Source: Lepturacanthus savala (Eukaryota; Chordata; Actinopteri; Scombriformes; Trichiuridae). From it: DNA of 64,000 nucleotides. The stretch lies in NCBI GenBank assembly GCA_030544235.1, contig CM060476.1, forward strand, positions 25,198,233 through 25,262,232, written 5' to 3'. The stretch's first letter is position 1, and every line of letters begins with the position of its first letter. This document shows positions 60,881 to 64,000 of the stretch, piece after piece. The notes under the pieces are model-generated. The model saw nothing but the letters and a program-made list of their open reading frames with translations. It was not told where the DNA came from and searched no databases. Both the position numbers and the translations under genes were made by a program.

Positions 60881-61389
60881 GATCTAGCAAAAATGCTAAT
60901 TTTAAACCCCTTAAGCGACAATTTCATTCAGCGAGGCCTTCATATTATTTCTCACTCCACCCATCACTGTCACAAGCTCTGAGTACACATTTTCAATACC
61001 AAAACTAACAATACACTATTTGAGGAACACAATGGGACAGGAGAGACTGAGTGAACTGACCATGTTGTCCACGTTCAGCATATTTTGGATAAGTTTGAGA
61101 TTGTTACTCATTGAATGTCCTTTAAAAAGTTGTGAGTAGACCAGAATTTTTAACTTAATTTGTACATGTGAACTGATGACTGCCTTGCTAATTTTTCTAC
61201 AGATTCTAACTATTAATACAGTATTGCTCTCATTTGTTGAAATTGGTTATTGCTTATTAGTTGAAACTCCTACAGTATTTCACCCTTGGTCTTGATTTTT
61301 GTAACTGTAAGAGATTCACCAAGAAATAGATCAGAGTTCACAAAGTACCAATGTTTGGCTCTGTTTGATAAAGCAATACATTCCACCAA
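60881..61389. other. No feature recognised
   Basis: AT-rich, no coding evidence. The part after 61310 may already belong to the Tc1-like fragment. Confidence 0.4.
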
Positions 61390-61697
61390 TTAACCCAGAT
61401 AAGGCACACCTATGAAAGGAAAACCATTTCAGGTGACTACCTGAAATGGTAGTTCATCAATAGAATGCCAAGAGTGTGCAAAGCAGTTATCAGATCAAGG
61501 GTGGTTATTTTGAAGAAACTAGAATATAAAACATGTTTTCAGTTATTTCACCTTTCTTGTTAAGTACATAACACCATAAATTCATTCATTCATAGTTTTG
61601 ATGCCTTCAGTAAGAATCTACAATGTAAATAGTCATGAAAATAAAGAAAACACATTGAATGAGAAGATACTGTATGTCCATACTTTTGGCCTGTAGT
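61390..61697. mobile_element. Tc1-like transposon terminal fragment
   Basis: ACCATTTCAGGTGACTACCT, AATGCCAAGAGTGTGCAAAG, TATTTTGAAGAAACTAGAAT and ATAGTCATGAAAATAAAGAA lead to the terminus CCATACTTTTGGCCTGTAGT. Reversed, this reads CACTACAGGCCAAAAG, a typical Tc1-like end, followed by TA (61698-61699). It includes the last codons of a degraded transposase region and the terminal repeat. The 5' remainder is missing. Confidence 0.75.
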
Positions 61698-61699
61698 GT

Positions 61700-64000
61700 A
61701 GTTGACATTTGCAGACATGAACCATTTCATGTATCTTCTATGTTAGTACTTATTTAGCACGAATAGACACAGATATTCACAACTGCAAATTTGAAGAAAC
61801 CAACTGGAAAGCTGGCCAGGATGTAGTTGCTGGTGCAGTTAGCCATAATGCTGCTATAGGTGGGAAGGTGCTGTGTTTTTCCATTCATACTTTCATGACT
61901 GTAGTCATTTAAACCCCAAATGGCTAAAAACAGTGGGATTTCCCTGGAGGCTTCATTCAGACTGCTTCTACTAAGAAACTAGGTCAGATATAGAAAAACA
62001 TGCATGGAGATGCACAATGAAGACAATCTTCAATAATGTGGTCTTATCCCCACTGGCACAACCAAAGGATGAAATTTACACCCCTCTGTTCAAACTAAAA
62101 CAGGTTCCTCTTCAAACTACTGAAAAGGGTTGTTCTAGGAGGGGCTGTAAGTCACCTGCAGGGTTTTAGATTACACAGCCACTACACTGTCTGGAGACAA
62201 TGACGCAACCAACAGTGTTTTAGTTGAGTTTTTGGTGAGGGTGACTGTGCTGTTGGTGACCGAATTGGTTTATGGAGGAGGTGGTTATACATAATATCAA
62301 GATGTTGAGCTGAATTTGAAGCCGAAATGACAGAGCGTATCCCTCCTGTTACCTGCATGCTGCTATGTCATGTTTCACCCATGTATTCAAAAATGGGACA
62401 TCTTCAAGCATCCTGTACAATGAGAGCTCAACACACTGCAACTCATCAATTATCATTAAGGACTTTGATGATTGGTATATTCTAGATAATTTTTTATTAA
62501 TTAATGTGTAATTCATCAAGAAGAAAATAGTGTCAATAGACATGGAAATAGAAACAAAAATCAGAAAAACCATTAAGGGCTGAATATAGACAGTTCTCTT
62601 CCAATTGTGTCACTCTTCTCTATTTTTTACAGCTTTAGTGGCTCTGGATGTAGATGCTAATACCATCAGCTGTGTTCCCTTTACATCACATAAACATCAC
62701 ATCCTAGTTTTTAGCTTCACATGCATGTTTAAAAAAGATCTAGTATACATAGAACCTGGTAATTCTTTTGTTTGCTCTTGTTTTAACCATATATTATTTT
62801 ACAAGGCATGGGAAGCAAAGCAGACTGATGGGAGAAAAAAGTTCAAATAAGAACACAAGTCTGGTATTTTTATATGTTAAAAGCTGATCTTGAGCTACTT
62901 GAAGAGAGGTGCTGAGCCCGACTGCTAAATGTGGCAATTATTAGTTTATGAAGGTGGGTGAGACAAGTAACCCCCAGAATGATATTGCAATATATGAGGT
63001 ATGGATAATTAAGCTATAATAAGGAGTTAATAGATACTTTTGATCATACTTTCAGATTTGCAGGTGATGCCTATAGATTAATAACATTAATATGACTCTT
63101 CCTGATTATAATTTTATCGATCGGGACTCAGAGGAAACTTGTGGATGAGACCTGGATTACATCTATGTGGTATTAAATTTCTTTTTACATTGAGAAACAA
63201 GTTTATATGCTACAAGTGTATTGGAGTGAAACATGTCCATGCATGTATCAAATCACAGCAGGTATAGCAAGGGAGAGGAGGAGGATGGTAGAAAAGTGAA
63301 ATGCTGCCCCCATTAGTTTAGAGCAGGCAGTTTATTATTACCCATTATACCTATAAAGGTCCCATACATATTTGTATTTAGTCATCCTCCACACTATCAA
63401 CCCCAAGGAGCTGAATGCAAAAAGACAATGCAACATTTCTCGAGCTTGCCTACTGGGAAAATTATGCATCTAATGGTGAGTTTGAAAACACGTTCCTGTT
63501 GTGACATTGCTACAGGTTCATTTAGAATATTCCATCCTAAGATATGTAAATAACACCAACTGTGTTTACTGTTGTTTACATTTCGGTACGTAACATGTCA
63601 AATGCTAGAGAGTCAGCCAAGCTAAATGCTTGTTAGTTGGTTGCCACCACAAAAATCTATTTCTATCCCAGAAGAAAATTAGAAACCCAGCAGTTTGTTT
63701 TTTTTTTTTACTTTTGATAGTAAAATGATTGCCACATCTGCTCTTTTGTTCATGTGTGCAAACCCACGTTACCTCAGACTAACCTTACTTTAGCACTGCA
63801 GGACACTACAACAGGAACTACTACAGGATTTGATGAAATATTGTTTTTTATTCTTATTATATTTATTCTTATTTTTATATTAATTGTGTGGTGTGCTTTT
63901 CTAGGCTGATAAATAGGCCCAGAGTTCACCTTGGTCTCTAAATGCTTGGTTCCATCCAACCCTCTTCTGTCAGAAGTTGGTATAGTTGGTACTACCTCAA
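61700..64000. other. Right-hand flank, no gene recognised
   Basis: AT-rich intergenic sequence with no ORF that matches a known family. Confidence 0.45.

Overview
The window looks like teleost fish nuclear DNA. It is AT-rich, with spliced genes separated by long non-coding stretches, abundant microsatellites, and the usual fish mix of transposons: hAT, Tc1/mariner, PIF/Harbinger-like and TTAA-type elements, non-LTR retrotransposons, a Penelope-like element and tRNA-derived SINEs. No bacterial-type operon, CRISPR array, rRNA gene or intact tRNA gene was seen.

One host gene is well supported. It lies on the minus strand, has its start codon at 18801, and leaves the window on the left. Four coding exons can be placed by splice signals and reading phase: 18801-18721, 17107-10499, 8715-8464 and 8071-7942. 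The small exons carry motifs of the Asef family of Rho guanine-nucleotide exchange factors. A DDLW-type motif and an SQSTPIGLD motif resemble the APC-binding region of ARHGEF4/SPATA13, and ARHGEF4 is favoured. The second exon is exceptional: 6609 bp, phase 0 at both ends, mostly disordered low-complexity protein, and containing eight tandem units of about 90 residues. The SH3, DH and PH exons are not seen and should lie beyond position 1.

Intron 3 (1-7941) holds a nest of elements at 2225-7165. It contains a tandem duplication with a foldback, and a decayed Penelope-like element interrupted by a hAT element with a perfect 8-bp target duplication. That hAT is itself interrupted by a second hAT, also with a perfect 8-bp duplication. 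Intron 1 carries a SINE with a 12-bp target duplication.

From 19 kb to the right end no convincing host exon was found. The main contents are a LINE 3' fragment (28.9 kb), two minus-strand LINE pieces (32.6-33.65 kb), a broken GTF2IRD2-like hAT transposase gene (35.1-37.3 kb), a terminal-inverted-repeat element of about 1.66 kb (38.06-39.72 kb), a TA-flanked MITE (39.83-40.68 kb), a LINE 3' end (42.9-43.5 kb), a TTAA-flanked MITE (46.6 kb), a hAT MITE (48.57-49.54 kb), a BED-finger hAT remnant (55.2 kb), a LINE-in-Tc1 insertion (56.4-56.7 kb), an inverted pair of MITE+SINE composites (56.8-57.4 and 60.2-60.7 kb) and a Tc1 end (61.4-61.7 kb). All calls come from reading the sequence; no database search was possible.
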